A stretch of DNA of 64,000 nucleotides from Acholeplasmataceae bacterium UBA5769. Lineage in GTDB: Bacteria; Bacillota_I; Bacilli_A; Acholeplasmatales; Acholeplasmataceae. Below the pieces are notes generated by a model, which saw nothing but the letters and a program-made list of their open reading frames with translations, had not been told where the DNA came from and did no database searches. Positions 18,454 to 27,691 of the stretch are shown in pieces (within the stretch, counting starts at the first letter, position 1; each line of letters starts with the position of its first letter). Made by a program: the position numbers and the translations under genes. The stretch spans positions 1-64,000 of the forward strand of contig DIER01000043.1 of the NCBI GenBank assembly GCA_002418725.1, written 5' to 3'.

Positions 18454-20115
18454 TTAAGGTATGAGTCCAAAGAGATCTTCGTAATCAACATCAGTTGATG
18501 CAAAAGCAGCCACTAAATCATCAAAGAGTTCTTGTTGCTCTTCATCAGTGAGTCCTTCCATGACTTCCATCAGCTGTTCAACTGCAGCTTGTGGATCTCC
18601 CTCAGGGTCTGCAACTTGAGTAAGCAAATCATTAATCGCATCATTTAACTCTGGTGAGTAATTGGGGTTTCCTGATACTTGATTTAAAACATCTTGTACA
18701 GCGTTTTGAATATCTTGTAGCGGAATAGATTCGCTTAGTGAAACATAAATACGAAGTTTATTGTTAACAAGCGCGACCGATTGAATACCCATACCTGCAG
18801 CATTCATTTGTTGATCGAAATCTTTAATGACAAAGGCACCATCTTCAATAATGTCGTTATTGCCTAACATCGTTAGTACATTAGCGATATGTTCATCACT
18901 TAAGGTGACTTCACCTGCATTTAGTTCATTTAAAACGATACGTAAATCAGAACCTGATACTTCAGGCGTCGCATCGATTTTAATGATGGTTTGGAATATT
19001 TTAATTGGATCCGTGGTATCTGTGATAGTCAACGGTATGTTCACAACGAAATCACCACTCATCGTGATGTATGGTACGTAAGCTGTCATCGTGTATTTTT
19101 CAAACAACTGCGTCTGAATCAGTGCACCAGGAACGGTCTGATTTTCTCGCATGAAATATTCAAACATGCGGTTTAACGTCAGTGCATCAAGTTCAATAAA
19201 GGGCGTTGGATTTTCTCCACCAAGTGTTGAGAAAATCATCGCACTCGCTTTTGACGCTAAAATGGATTGAAGGTGTGCATCATTTAAAATCTTCTGTGAT
19301 TCTTGTAAAACGAAAGGTGCGGTTGCATCTTTGGTTTTACCTAATGCCAAATCAACATCAAATGAACCATCTTCGAATCCAATATCAAGTAACTCGTTTT
19401 CTTTAATGAATGCTAACAGTGAGCGGATCATCGCACGTTGTTGTTCTTCTTCAATCGTCTTTTCAATGACTGAATCCACACTCATTCGTATTTCGCGTTT
19501 AGTTGCATCAAAGGTTGCGAGACCACCCAATTGACCATCAATTAAATCTTTAATCGATTCGCCTGCAACTTTTTCAGTAATCCAAGAAGCAACACTAAAT
19601 GTCCATGCTAAAGGAAGGTTACCTATGGTCAGTTTATCTAACGTAAGAACCACTTCATCGGTATCTGCCGTAATCTTAAAAGCGATCAGTAATCTCGTTT
19701 TATAGGTAAAAGAAGAAACGAAAACATGTGCACCGGATTCGATTTCAATCACATCATCTTTAAATCGGATCCATGAACCTTGATATCCGAAAAAATCTTC
19801 TTTAATGACATAATTTTTATCATCATCACTTGCTGTTGAAATCAAGTAATTTTCATTAATGGTGCGCATCTGATTCAAAATAAGTGCATTCGCATCGGTT
19901 TGTGCTAAAGATAATCCAATCGTTGAAGTTGAATTGTTTGAAAGTAGAAAACTATCAACGTCTTCTTGAATCATTTCGGTTAACGATACGGCTTGAACAT
20001 CACTAAAATCAGCTGTAGGAATTTCCACAGGCTTATATAAAAGTGCGAGAAGAATAAGCGGAATGGCTACGATCGACAAAATAGGTAAGACAATGAGCTT
20101 AAATAAAAACTTCAT
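18454..20115 (-). CDS. Large exported, membrane-anchored protein (unrecognised)
   Basis: About 553 residues. The ATG at 20115 (MKFLFKLIVLP) is chosen because AAAGGAG lies eight bases upstream; an upstream in-frame start adds ten residues. One N-terminal hydrophobic segment (about 3-27) without a lipobox cysteine looks like an uncleaved signal anchor, leaving about 520 residues outside. The C-terminus is strongly acidic (EEQQELFDDLVAAFAST) and the middle holds repeated strand-like blocks with VVLTLDKLTIG and LRIVLNELNAGEV patterns. No catalytic motif and no cysteine are seen. It has its own terminator and stands alone between glnS and tsaD. Function unknown. Confidence 0.85.
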   Translation of the reverse strand: MKFLFKLIVLPILSIVAIPLILLALLYKPVEIPTADFSDVQAVSLTEMIQEDVDSFLLSNNSTSTIGLSLAQTDANALILNQMRTINENYLISTASDDDKNYVIKEDFFGYQGSWIRFKDDVIEIESGAHVFVSSFTYKTRLLIAFKITADTDEVVLTLDKLTIGNLPLAWTFSVASWITEKVAGESIKDLIDGQLGGLATFDATKREIRMSVDSVIEKTIEEEQQRAMIRSLLAFIKENELLDIGFEDGSFDVDLALGKTKDATAPFVLQESQKILNDAHLQSILASKASAMIFSTLGGENPTPFIELDALTLNRMFEYFMRENQTVPGALIQTQLFEKYTMTAYVPYITMSGDFVVNIPLTITDTTDPIKIFQTIIKIDATPEVSGSDLRIVLNELNAGEVTLSDEHIANVLTMLGNNDIIEDGAFVIKDFDQQMNAAGMGIQSVALVNNKLRIYVSLSESIPLQDIQNAVQDVLNQVSGNPNYSPELNDAINDLLTQVADPEGDPQAAVEQLMEVMEGLTDEEQQELFDDLVAAFASTDVDYEDLFGLIP

Positions 20116-20263
20116 GAGCATCACTCCTTTGATTAAGTATATCATAATACCATTTATCTAAAAATACAATATATTTGCATGACGATTCGAAAGAACATTG
20201 AAAGAAATGAGGGTTGATGAATAATGCGTAACAATGCGAAAATCAAGGGTCGATGAAAAAGAA

Positions 20264-20290
20264 AAGATGTTTGCTATTCGCCAACATCTT
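20264..20290 (-). terminator. Intrinsic terminator ending the tsaD operon
   Basis: Minus-strand stem AAGATGTT/AACATCTT around a small inner GC pair, then TTTTCTTTTTC. The tsaD stop codon lies inside the stem. The spacer 20116-20263 holds no gene. Confidence 0.75.
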
Positions 20291-21281
20291 CAACAGATAA
20301 CGTGGATTCTCCACCTAATAGATAGTTTGGTAGAGCACCAAACTTTTGATATTGATAATATGCAGCCGCACCAATCATGGCTGCATTATCGGTGCAATAT
20401 GTCATGCTTGGAAAAATAATCTCTTTGCTAGGTATTTCATTAAATATACGTTTTCTTAGTCCTTTGTTAGCTGCAACACCACCTGCTACAATGATTTGTT
20501 TGACTTGATAGTGCTCTGCAGCAAGTTTTGTTTTATCGATAATCACATCTAACACCGATGCTTGAAAAGAGGCACACATGTTAGGAATATCGATGACTTC
20601 ACCTCGTTGTTCTGCATTATGAACTAAGTTAATAACTGCACTCTTTAATCCAGAAAAACTGAAATGATATTCTTTGCGATCCAAATAAGGACGAGGTAAA
20701 CGGTAGGTATCTTGACCTTCAAATGCCAGTTTATCAACAATAGGTCCTCCCGGATAGCTTAGACCCAGTGTGCGTGCTACTTTATCATAAGCTTCACCCA
20801 CAGCATCATCTTGTGTCGTGCCTAAAAGTTCAAAAGACATATGTTCTTTCATATAGATCAGTTCGGTATGACCACCAGAAATCAATAAAGCTAACGCAGG
20901 AAACTTCATTTCATGTTCAATACCTGCTGCATAAATATGACCATGAAGGTGATTAACTCCCATCAGTGGAAGTCCATGTGCATACGCAAATGCGGTTGCA
21001 GCATTGATCCCTACCAAGAGAGAACCAATCAAACCTGGACCTTTTGTCACAGCAACCAAATCTAAATCACTAGGCTTGATATGGGCTTGATGAAGCGCTT
21101 CTTCAAAGATACGTGTCATGTGAACAACATGGTTACGCGATGCAATTTCAGGTACGACACCACCAAAGACTTGATGGATATCAATTTGTGACAAAACGAT
21201 ATGTGATAAGACTTCTTTGCCATCTTTGACAATTGCTACACTGCTTTCATCACAAGACGATTCAACCGATAAAATAATCAT
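20274..21281 (-). CDS. tsaD: tRNA threonylcarbamoyl transferase subunit TsaD
   Basis: 335 residues, normal length. Metal-binding HLHGH (in GVNHLHGHIYAA, about 107) and ASKHA nucleotide motifs ISGGHTEL and VAGGVAANKGLR. Works with TsaB and TsaE to make t6A37 in tRNAs reading ANN codons; all three are encoded here. A strong AAAGGAGGTGA site precedes the start, which overlaps the rimI end by four bases. The order tsaE-tsaB-rimI-tsaD matches many Firmicutes. Confidence 0.96.
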   Translation of the reverse strand: MIILSVESSCDESSVAIVKDGKEVLSHIVLSQIDIHQVFGGVVPEIASRNHVVHMTRIFEEALHQAHIKPSDLDLVAVTKGPGLIGSLLVGINAATAFAYAHGLPLMGVNHLHGHIYAAGIEHEMKFPALALLISGGHTELIYMKEHMSFELLGTTQDDAVGEAYDKVARTLGLSYPGGPIVDKLAFEGQDTYRLPRPYLDRKEYHFSFSGLKSAVINLVHNAEQRGEVIDIPNMCASFQASVLDVIIDKTKLAAEHYQVKQIIVAGGVAANKGLRKRIFNEIPSKEIIFPSMTYCTDNAAMIGAAAYYQYQKFGALPNYLLGGESTLSVEDVGE

Positions 21282-21712
21282 GCGTTCACCTCCTTTATAT
21301 AAACAATAGCGTCTTCTGTTGGATAATAATCTTTTCTTAGATGTGACTTTCTAAAGCCCATCTTCTCATAAAAAGATCTTGCTTTGATATTACTTTCTCT
21401 AACCTCTAAAGATAAAAGTAAAACTCCTTCTACCCTTAACAATTCTAAAACATAGTTGAGCAATGCTTGACCATAACCTTGATGTTGTTTCGAAGGTTTA
21501 ATCGCGAAGTTCATGAGTTCTGCTTGATCGTCAACCCTTAACCCAATATAACCGATAAACCCAAACTCATCTTCAATCACAAACATTTTCGAAAATGGGT
21601 TAAGACTCATTTCATCATACAAAAAGGATTCACCGAGTGATTCCTTAAACACAAGTTCTTCAAGAGATACAATCTCAGGAATATCCTTAAGTTCAGCTTT
21701 TCTGATCTGCAT
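21278..21712 (-). CDS. rimI: Ribosomal protein S18 alanine N-acetyltransferase
   Basis: 144 residues forming a single GNAT fold: acetyl-CoA motif IKPSKQHQGYGQALL near 72 and the C-terminal LEVRESNIKARSFYEKMGF typical of RimI. It acetylates the N-terminal alanine of S18 in the family's known members. Placed between tsaB (20-base overlap) and tsaD (four-base overlap), the standard arrangement, so co-translation is likely. Confidence 0.9.
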   Translation of the reverse strand: MQIRKAELKDIPEIVSLEELVFKESLGESFLYDEMSLNPFSKMFVIEDEFGFIGYIGLRVDDQAELMNFAIKPSKQHQGYGQALLNYVLELLRVEGVLLLSLEVRESNIKARSFYEKMGFRKSHLRKDYYPTEDAIVYIKEVNA

Positions 21713-22286
21713 TGGTTTCTGCTTCCGTTCGTCTTAAGTACTGTGGTTCAAGAGCGTGTATATCCTTCACCAAAAGACTCTTCTCGCGTAAAATTTTGGG
21801 ATTGACCATGTAACTACGGTCATCAATAAAAACGGTTTGTGCTTTTAGGTAAAGTGGATTTTCTTGAAGCTCAGATAGTTTTCGATATCCATCTTCTAAA
21901 AGGATATTCCCGTGTTCATAAATACCCGAAAAAACAAATCCTCTTCTGGCATCAATAAGTGCAGCTACTTTCCCCTCATAACCTGAAGTCATGAAAAAGA
22001 GTGAACTGATAACTCTCAGTTTTACATGTTTCGCATAGGCGAGCATCTTACCTACAACCACAGCGATACGAATGCCTGTGTATGAACCTGGTCCATAACC
22101 GATGATCATTTCATCAATTTTATCCAAAGTAAGTTTGTTGCGTTTTAAAATTTGGTCGATACGATCAACCAAATACTTCGCATGATCTCTGCTTGCGATG
22201 CGAATGCTATAATCGATTAAAATATCATCTTTAGCCAAACCAACGTACATGACATTGGTTGACACGTCAAAAAATAAAGTTCTCAT
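21693..22286 (-). CDS. tsaB: tRNA threonylcarbamoyladenosine biosynthesis protein TsaB
   Basis: 197 residues, somewhat short for TsaB. ASKHA N-terminal fold (LFFDVSTNVMYVGLA), the conserved GYGPGSYTGIRI near 65, and ALIDARRGFVFSGIY. Partner that dimerises with TsaD in t6A synthesis. The start overlaps the tsaE stop by four bases. Confidence 0.94.
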   Translation of the reverse strand: MRTLFFDVSTNVMYVGLAKDDILIDYSIRIASRDHAKYLVDRIDQILKRNKLTLDKIDEMIIGYGPGSYTGIRIAVVVGKMLAYAKHVKLRVISSLFFMTSGYEGKVAALIDARRGFVFSGIYEHGNILLEDGYRKLSELQENPLYLKAQTVFIDDRSYMVNPKILREKSLLVKDIHALEPQYLRRTEAETNADQKS

Positions 22287-22741
22287 ATGTATTGCACCGC
22301 ACGTTTACAAGGCACTCCCACACAGGTCATGGTAAACTCTCTCATGGTATCTGATAATTTATGAATCTTAATGAGTAAATAATCTTTCGGAAGTAAATCT
22401 TCAACCTGAAAAGGCCACTCCACAACAATCATACCCATACCATCAATGTACTCTTCAAGATCAAAATCACTGCCGACACCTTCAAGCCGATAAAGGTCAA
22501 GGTGATACAGTGTTTTTAATCTGTCTTTCGATTTGTATTTTTTCATCAAGGTGAACGTCGGTGAATTGACAACATCCTTAATACCTAAGGCTCTAGCAAG
22601 TCCCTTGGTTAAGGTCGTTTTCCCCGAACCGAGATCACCATCTAATAAAATGACGACCTTTTGTTCATCCTTCAAAAGTAAACCGAGCTCATAGCCTAGA
22701 GCCTCGGTTTCACTTTCAGAATAGCTAACTTTAACTTTCAT
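22283..22741 (-). CDS. tsaE: tRNA threonylcarbamoyladenosine biosynthesis ATPase TsaE
   Basis: 152 residues. Walker A LDGDLGSGKTTLTKG near 34-48, switch-like SPTFTLMKKY near 71, HLDLYRL near 91 and the conserved VVEWPF near 115. ATPase that resets the TsaBD complex during t6A formation. Lies seven bases after pgi in the same orientation. Confidence 0.94.
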   Translation of the reverse strand: MKVKVSYSESETEALGYELGLLLKDEQKVVILLDGDLGSGKTTLTKGLARALGIKDVVNSPTFTLMKKYKSKDRLKTLYHLDLYRLEGVGSDFDLEEYIDGMGMIVVEWPFQVEDLLPKDYLLIKIHKLSDTMREFTMTCVGVPCKRAVQYI

Positions 22742-22748
22742 ATGTTCC

Positions 22749-24053
22749 CTACTTTAAAATGTGTTCGTATCCTTTTTTACCTAACAATGCAAACATATTT
22801 TTCTTATATGCTTCAACTCCAGGCTGATTAAATGGATTGACATCAATCAAATATGCACTCATGGCACATGCTTTTTCAAAGAAATAGACGAGATAACCGA
22901 ATGTGTAAGCATCCATAGTAGGAATTGTTAACAAGAGGTTGGGTACGCCCCCATCCTTATGTGCCATCATCGTTCCTTTGAGTGCTTGTTCATTGACGTA
23001 TGAGAGTGGTTTTCCACTTAAATAGTTGAGTTCATCTAAATCTTGATCTTCTTTAGGAATGAGGACATCCGTTGCGGATGTGCTCACTTTAATGACGGTT
23101 TCAAACAAATGTCTTTCCCCTTCTTGAATGTACTGTCCAAGTGAATGAAGATCTGTTGAGAATCCTGCAGATGCTACAAAAAGACCTTTGTTATCTTTTC
23201 CTTCAGATTCTCCAAAAAGTTGTTTCCACCATTCGTTTAAAAATAAAAGATTAGGTTCATAACCCACAAGCATTTCAACTTTTTTACCTGATGTGTATAA
23301 AAGATAACGGGTTGCAGCATATAAATACGCTTCATTTTCATTTAAGTCTGTTTTCTTAAATTGTTGGTATGCATCCTTAGCACCTTTTAAGATATCTTTG
23401 GTCTTAATGCCTACAGCTTCTAGTGGTAACAGACCCACTGCGGTTAACACAGAGAATCTACCGCCTACATCGTCAGGAATGACAAACATCTCGTAGACGT
23501 TTTCTTTACTGACGGTATAAAGTGCACCACGCTTGCGGTCTGTGGTTGCGTAAATGCGGTTCTTTGCTTCCTCTTTACCTACTTTTTGTTCAAGTAGATT
23601 CTTTAACACGCGGAAGGCAATCGCAGGTTCTGTCGTCGTTCCTGATTTAGAAATGACGTTGATAGAAAAGCGCTTGTTTTGTAAATACTGGACAAGTTCG
23701 TTTAAGTAAGAGCCTGACATGTGATGTCCAGCAAAGACGATTTCTAACTTATTCTTTTTAAAAGGTACATTTAAAAATTCTAAACCCGCCTTAGCTCCTA
23801 AATAAGAACCACCAATACCAATAACAACCAATACTTGGCTTTGCTTTCTAATACGCTTAGCTGCTTGTAAAATACGTGCATATTCTTCTTTATCATACGT
23901 TTTAGGTAGGTCAAGCCACCCTAAATAATCGTTTCCCTTGCCTGTTTTTTCATGAATCATTTTGTGCAGTACTTTCACTTGTTTTTGAAGTGACTCTGGC
24001 TGTTCATTCAAAAACGAACGCACGTCGTCAATGTTTAATTGAATGTGTGACAT
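22749..24053 (-). CDS. pgi: Glucose-6-phosphate isomerase
   Basis: 434 residues, bacterial short-type PGI. Signature VISKSGTTTEPAIAFR near 135, GGRFSVLTAVGLLPLEA near 203, and the catalytic His/Lys regions in the second half (DLHSLGQYIQEG; QPGVEAYKKNMF). Interconverts glucose-6-phosphate and fructose-6-phosphate in glycolysis. Its ATG overlaps the stop of the upstream S1-domain gene (TAATG), so the two are coupled. Confidence 0.96.
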   Translation of the reverse strand: MSHIQLNIDDVRSFLNEQPESLQKQVKVLHKMIHEKTGKGNDYLGWLDLPKTYDKEEYARILQAAKRIRKQSQVLVVIGIGGSYLGAKAGLEFLNVPFKKNKLEIVFAGHHMSGSYLNELVQYLQNKRFSINVISKSGTTTEPAIAFRVLKNLLEQKVGKEEAKNRIYATTDRKRGALYTVSKENVYEMFVIPDDVGGRFSVLTAVGLLPLEAVGIKTKDILKGAKDAYQQFKKTDLNENEAYLYAATRYLLYTSGKKVEMLVGYEPNLLFLNEWWKQLFGESEGKDNKGLFVASAGFSTDLHSLGQYIQEGERHLFETVIKVSTSATDVLIPKEDQDLDELNYLSGKPLSYVNEQALKGTMMAHKDGGVPNLLLTIPTMDAYTFGYLVYFFEKACAMSAYLIDVNPFNQPGVEAYKKNMFALLGKKGYEHILK

Positions 24054-24394
24054 TATTTCTTTTCCTCTATTCTTTGTTTTGCTTTTTCAACCCAATGGGG
24101 TAATGCTTTTGCTAATGAGTGAAATCCAATTTTGATTTTAACCATTTTTTGGATTCTTGGATGAATCGGATGTGCTTGCTTATAGGACAGTTTTAACCTT
24201 TTTTGATCTTCATCGATATCTAAAACAACGACCTCAACTTCATCTCCTACGCACATGATCTCTTCTATCGAAGAAACGAATTGATCAGATACTTCAGAGA
24301 TATGAATAAGACCGGTGTAATCTTCATACGTGACGAAAACGCCATAAGATTGAATTCCTGTGATTTTACAGACAATTTGATCGTTAATTTTCAT
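24053..24394 (-). CDS. Small S1-domain RNA-binding protein (CvfD/YugI-like)
   Basis: About 113 residues with one S1 domain filling the N-terminal two thirds (GVFVTYEDYTGLIHISEVSDQF ... VLDIDEDQKRLKLSYK in outline) and a basic tail. In Bacillus and Streptococcus the yugI/cvfD gene also lies next to pgi, which supports this identity; CvfD binds RNA and the ribosome in those species. The ATG at 24394 fits a GAGG site eight bases upstream and is preferred to an upstream TTG. Confidence 0.85.
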   Translation of the reverse strand: MKINDQIVCKITGIQSYGVFVTYEDYTGLIHISEVSDQFVSSIEEIMCVGDEVEVVVLDIDEDQKRLKLSYKQAHPIHPRIQKMVKIKIGFHSLAKALPHWVEKAKQRIEEKK

Positions 24395-24453
24395 ATCCAA
24401 AACCTCGAAAGTATTATATCATATTTTAGGTTTTAACATCTATCCAAAAGAAA

Positions 24454-24470
24454 AACGAGCGTGGCTCGTT
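24454..24470 (-). terminator. Intrinsic terminator after degV
   Basis: Minus-strand perfect seven-pair stem AACGAGC/GCTCGTT with a three-base loop, followed by TTTTTCTTTT. It overlaps the last bases of degV. Confidence 0.88.
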
Positions 24471-25311
24471 ATTCGTTTGTTAAATAGATTCCTAATCCAC
24501 CTAAACCAACATGAGCGGAGACCACAGGACTGATGACGCCTGTAATCTTAACGCGAACTTGTTCACCTAATTGGAACAGTTCATGTTCGAGTTCTTTGGC
24601 TTCGACACTGCGATCAACAAATGCGATATAAACAGCAACTTTCCCGTAATTCATCATCTTTTTCACTTCATCTGACAGATAAAGTATGACATTTTTAAAA
24701 CTTCTAACCTTGTGTTCAAGGTCAAGAACACCACGTCTAAAACGTAGGATCGGTTTAATCTTTAAAACGTTACCAATGATGGCTTGAACTTTACCAATAC
24801 GTCCATTTTTCACCAAGGTTTGAAGGTTGTCTACTGTAAAGATCAAAGATCCTTTATCTTTTAATTCTTCGAGATAACTTAAAGCATCAGTGATGTTATG
24901 TCCTTCATTAAGATAGTTAATCATCATTTCTGCAAGATAGAGTCCTCCGTTAATGGTCGACTCTGTGTCAACGACATAAATGTTTTGATTTTCCATGATG
25001 GTTTGTGCGAGCGTTGCACTGTTGATGGTTCCTGATAACGTTTTTGAAAGTGTCATACAGAGAACTTGTGGATAGTGTTTTAATTGTTCTTCATAGGCTT
25101 GCATGAATAATTCCGGGGTTGGTTGAGATGTCTTCACGTGTTTTCCTTGCTGAAGCGCATCAACAACAACATCTGGGTTGATTTCTCCGTCAATATACTC
25201 CTTATCATCGATTAAAACCTTGAGTGGAACAACTGTAATATGATGTTCCTTGACAAATGCTTGGCTTAAACCAAATGTTGAATCAACAACGAGTCCAATT
25301 TTTCTTTCCAT
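24469..25311 (-). CDS. DegV family fatty-acid-binding protein
   Basis: 280 residues, full DegV length. Characteristic motifs: VVDSTFGL at the start, KTSQPTPELFMQAYE near 78, LSKTLSGTINSA near 107 and VDTESTINGG near 135. DegV/FakB proteins bind a fatty acid and present it to the kinase FakA for phosphorylation; FakA is not in the window. An AAGGTGG site precedes the ATG. It is single, with its own terminator. Confidence 0.92.
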   Translation of the reverse strand: MERKIGLVVDSTFGLSQAFVKEHHITVVPLKVLIDDKEYIDGEINPDVVVDALQQGKHVKTSQPTPELFMQAYEEQLKHYPQVLCMTLSKTLSGTINSATLAQTIMENQNIYVVDTESTINGGLYLAEMMINYLNEGHNITDALSYLEELKDKGSLIFTVDNLQTLVKNGRIGKVQAIIGNVLKIKPILRFRRGVLDLEHKVRSFKNVILYLSDEVKKMMNYGKVAVYIAFVDRSVEAKELEHELFQLGEQVRVKITGVISPVVSAHVGLGGLGIYLTNE

Positions 25312-25437
25312 AAGATGACCACCTTTTTTTATTTTTAATAAAAGTCTTCATATAATGATATTTCCTATCGTGATTATACCAAATAACTGAATGATTTGGC
25401 ACCCTTGATTTCTTTTTTTAATCCACGAGATGAAAAA

Positions 25438-25461
25438 AAGAAGGGAATGTTTTCCCCTCTT
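25438..25461 (-). terminator. Intrinsic terminator after nfuA-like gene
   Basis: Minus-strand ten-pair stem (one G-U) AAGAGGGGAA/TTCCCTTCTT with loop AACA and a run of seven T residues; immediately past the stop codon. Confidence 0.88.
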
Positions 25462-25462
25462 G

Positions 25463-25702
25463 TTAGTCCACAGTTACAACAGCAATCACACCAGGAACAT
25501 TTTCAAGTAACATGGTCTCAATGCCTTGTTTCAAGGTCACATCAAGCGCCATACAACCATCGCACGCACCTAGCATTTTTACATAAACAATACCGTCCTC
25601 AACGTTGATAACTTCGATATCGCCACCGTCGCGTTGAAGGTAAGGTCTAACTTTCGTAATGAGAGCTAATACTTGTTCTTTTGTTTGATCCATACTTCTC
25701 AC
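25463..25702 (-). CDS. NifU-like Fe-S scaffold/carrier protein
   Basis: 79 residues: a single NifU C-terminal domain with the paired cysteines in GACDGCMALDVTLKQGIE, as in B. subtilis YutI. Such proteins carry iron-sulfur clusters to target enzymes. The IspD/IspF gene nearby belongs to the MEP pathway, whose late enzymes need Fe-S clusters, but a direct link is inference. The next gene upstream is the yutD homologue, as in Bacillus. Confidence 0.93.
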   Translation of the reverse strand: MRSMDQTKEQVLALITKVRPYLQRDGGDIEVINVEDGIVYVKMLGACDGCMALDVTLKQGIETMLLENVPGVIAVVTVD

Positions 25703-25760
25703 CTATCCTTCTTACCATCTTAAGTATAACGCATGAGACTTAATTGTTCAAATGATATCC

Positions 25761-26039
25761 TTATTCAGATGTCTGTTTAACACGTTTTAACACAAAATGT
25801 GCACAATTCATGCTGCAAGATTCATTTAAATAGTCTGGAATACGTTTGTATCCGTTTGGACTTTTAGGATCAGAATTAAATCCTTTGATACGTAAGATAC
25901 CGCTGCTCATATCACCCACAAGGTAGGTATAGCGATCAAATGCAACATCCACATATCTTTCGGTAAACTTTAATAAATCAAATGCTTCTCTGTGGTTTTT
26001 AATCAGTTCGAACTGTCCAAACTCTGTATCTATAATCAT
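25761..26039 (-). CDS. yutD: YutD-family protein (DUF1027)
   Basis: 92 residues matching the YutD pattern: FELIKNHREAFDLLKFTERY at the N-terminus, LVGDMSSGILRIKGF, and the C-terminal CSMNCAHFVLKR with two cysteines. The family is widespread in Firmicutes and has no assigned function that I can state. It starts two bases after ispDF ends and lies before the NifU-like gene, the conserved neighbourhood. Confidence 0.88.
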   Translation of the reverse strand: MIIDTEFGQFELIKNHREAFDLLKFTERYVDVAFDRYTYLVGDMSSGILRIKGFNSDPKSPNGYKRIPDYLNESCSMNCAHFVLKRVKQTSE

Positions 26040-26041
26040 AC

Positions 26042-27166
26042 TTACACCTTCTTTAACAAGACAACAGCTTCTGCTGCCATCGCTTTTTGTTCACCGATGG
26101 CATCCATTTTTTCATAGGTGGTCGCTTTAACGCTCACCAAATCCAAAGGAATCGATAGAAGTCTCGCTATACTTTCTCTTATCTTTAACATATGGGGGTT
26201 TAACTTAGGAACCTCAGCGAAGACGGTTGCATCAATGTTACCAATCTGATAACCTCGATGATGCATCGCATCGTGAACTTCTTTTAAGATCAATTTTGAA
26301 TCAATACCTTTATACTTGGGGTCCGTGTCCGGAAAATGAGTGCCCAAATCGCCCAGGGCTAGTGCACCCAAGATAGCTTCACTAATCGCATGAAGTAAGA
26401 CATCAGCATCACTGTGACCCAATAAACCTTTTTCAAATGGGATTTCAATACCACCAAGCCATAACGAACGACCTTCGACGAGTTGGTGTATATCAAAACT
26501 ATGACCAATGCGCATATGTTCATCCCTTTCTTTTAAAACTGCCTTCACATAGGCTAAATCTTCTTGGTATGTCACCTTTAAGTTGGGTTCTTCATTAATG
26601 ACAGTATGTATTTTTTCTTCTGGATAAAACGCTTGATAAAGTGCGATATCGTCATCATAAGGTACATGATTTCTGATATAGGCGAACCTAATTTTTTCGG
26701 TTAAAAAAGCTTGTGGGGTTTGTGCAAGTACATACGACTCACGGTCCAACGATTGAATACCATTGGGTGTGTTTTGTTTTAGTGCTGAAGTCATTTTCTC
26801 AACGAGCAACACTGCATCATGGTATTCTAAGGCTTTTTCTATCGATAAAATCGCATCCTTAGATATCAAAGGTCTTGCTGCATCGTGAATAAAGACATAA
26901 GGTGTTTCCACCTCTTTTAATCCATTCATTACAGATTCACTCCTCGTTTTTCCACCAATGACAAGTTTAATATCCTCTGTAACATATTTTCGAACATGAT
27001 TGAGATCATCTCTTGAAACAACCAATACAATGTCATGTCCCATGGATTTAAATGTTTCCACGCTGTACATGAACAGAGGTTTTTGATTGATTTCATATAA
27101 TACTTTTGATTGATTTAGTTTTGCTCGCGTGCTAGCGCCAGCAGCTACAATAAGTGCTGTATTCAT
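26042..27166 (-). CDS. ispDF: Bifunctional IspD/IspF MEP-pathway enzyme
   Basis: 374 residues. Residues about 1-215 are IspD (CTP-binding IVAAGASTRA, HDAARPL near 115), and from about residue 217 (MRIGHSFDIHQL) IspF, with metal ligands in GHSFDIH and LLGHSDADVLLHA and the FPDTDPKYKG loop. It makes CDP-methylerythritol and then cyclises CDP-ME-2-phosphate. Fusion of IspD and IspF is known in several bacterial groups. Shows that isoprenoids are made by the MEP route. It is three bases from the folate gene upstream. Confidence 0.95.
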   Translation of the reverse strand: MNTALIVAAGASTRAKLNQSKVLYEINQKPLFMYSVETFKSMGHDIVLVVSRDDLNHVRKYVTEDIKLVIGGKTRSESVMNGLKEVETPYVFIHDAARPLISKDAILSIEKALEYHDAVLLVEKMTSALKQNTPNGIQSLDRESYVLAQTPQAFLTEKIRFAYIRNHVPYDDDIALYQAFYPEEKIHTVINEEPNLKVTYQEDLAYVKAVLKERDEHMRIGHSFDIHQLVEGRSLWLGGIEIPFEKGLLGHSDADVLLHAISEAILGALALGDLGTHFPDTDPKYKGIDSKLILKEVHDAMHHRGYQIGNIDATVFAEVPKLNPHMLKIRESIARLLSIPLDLVSVKATTYEKMDAIGEQKAMAAEAVVLLKKV

Positions 27167-27169
27167 GTC

Positions 27170-27691
27170 TTATCCCTCAATGATGTCATCAAGTTTTTGA
27201 TCGTAGTCATCATGCGGAACATCTTCTAAACGTTGAAACGAGAAGATGACACCAACGACAACGTTAGGTCTTGATTTTATTAAAAATTGGTCATAATAAC
27301 CTTTACCATAACCCAAACGGTAAAGATCATTTGAAATGGCTAATGCGGGTGCAATCATATAGTCTATACCTTCATCTTGATAAACACCTTTAGGAGGTTC
27401 CATGACACCAAAAGAAGAACGAACAAAAGCAATGTTCTTATGATATGTATAGAAATGTATCCCATCTTTTTCTACTCTTGGAAAGCGAAACTCTTTGGTC
27501 TGATCGTCGAGAAGTGATAGTAAATTTACTTCATGTCCCATGGGATAGAAGAGGGCGATAACTTTTGCTTGTTGGTAACGTAAATCTTGTTTGATGCGAT
27601 AAATGATTTTAAGTGAGCGTTCCATGACTTCCTCAGACGTCATGGCAGATCGCTTCATCATCATGTCTTTTCTAAGTTCACTTTTGGTCAT
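27170..27691 (-). CDS. 5-formyltetrahydrofolate cyclo-ligase
   Basis: 173 residues. Family motifs: N-terminal KSELRKDMMMKR, FYPMGHEVN near 65, APALAISNDLYRLGYGKGYYD near 118-138. Converts 5-formyl-THF to 5,10-methenyl-THF using ATP. The start overlaps the stop of the upstream PAS/GGDEF-like gene by four bases, so it belongs to the cdaA transcription unit or reads from it. Confidence 0.93.
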   Translation of the reverse strand: MTKSELRKDMMMKRSAMTSEEVMERSLKIIYRIKQDLRYQQAKVIALFYPMGHEVNLLSLLDDQTKEFRFPRVEKDGIHFYTYHKNIAFVRSSFGVMEPPKGVYQDEGIDYMIAPALAISNDLYRLGYGKGYYDQFLIKSRPNVVVGVIFSFQRLEDVPHDDYDQKLDDIIEG

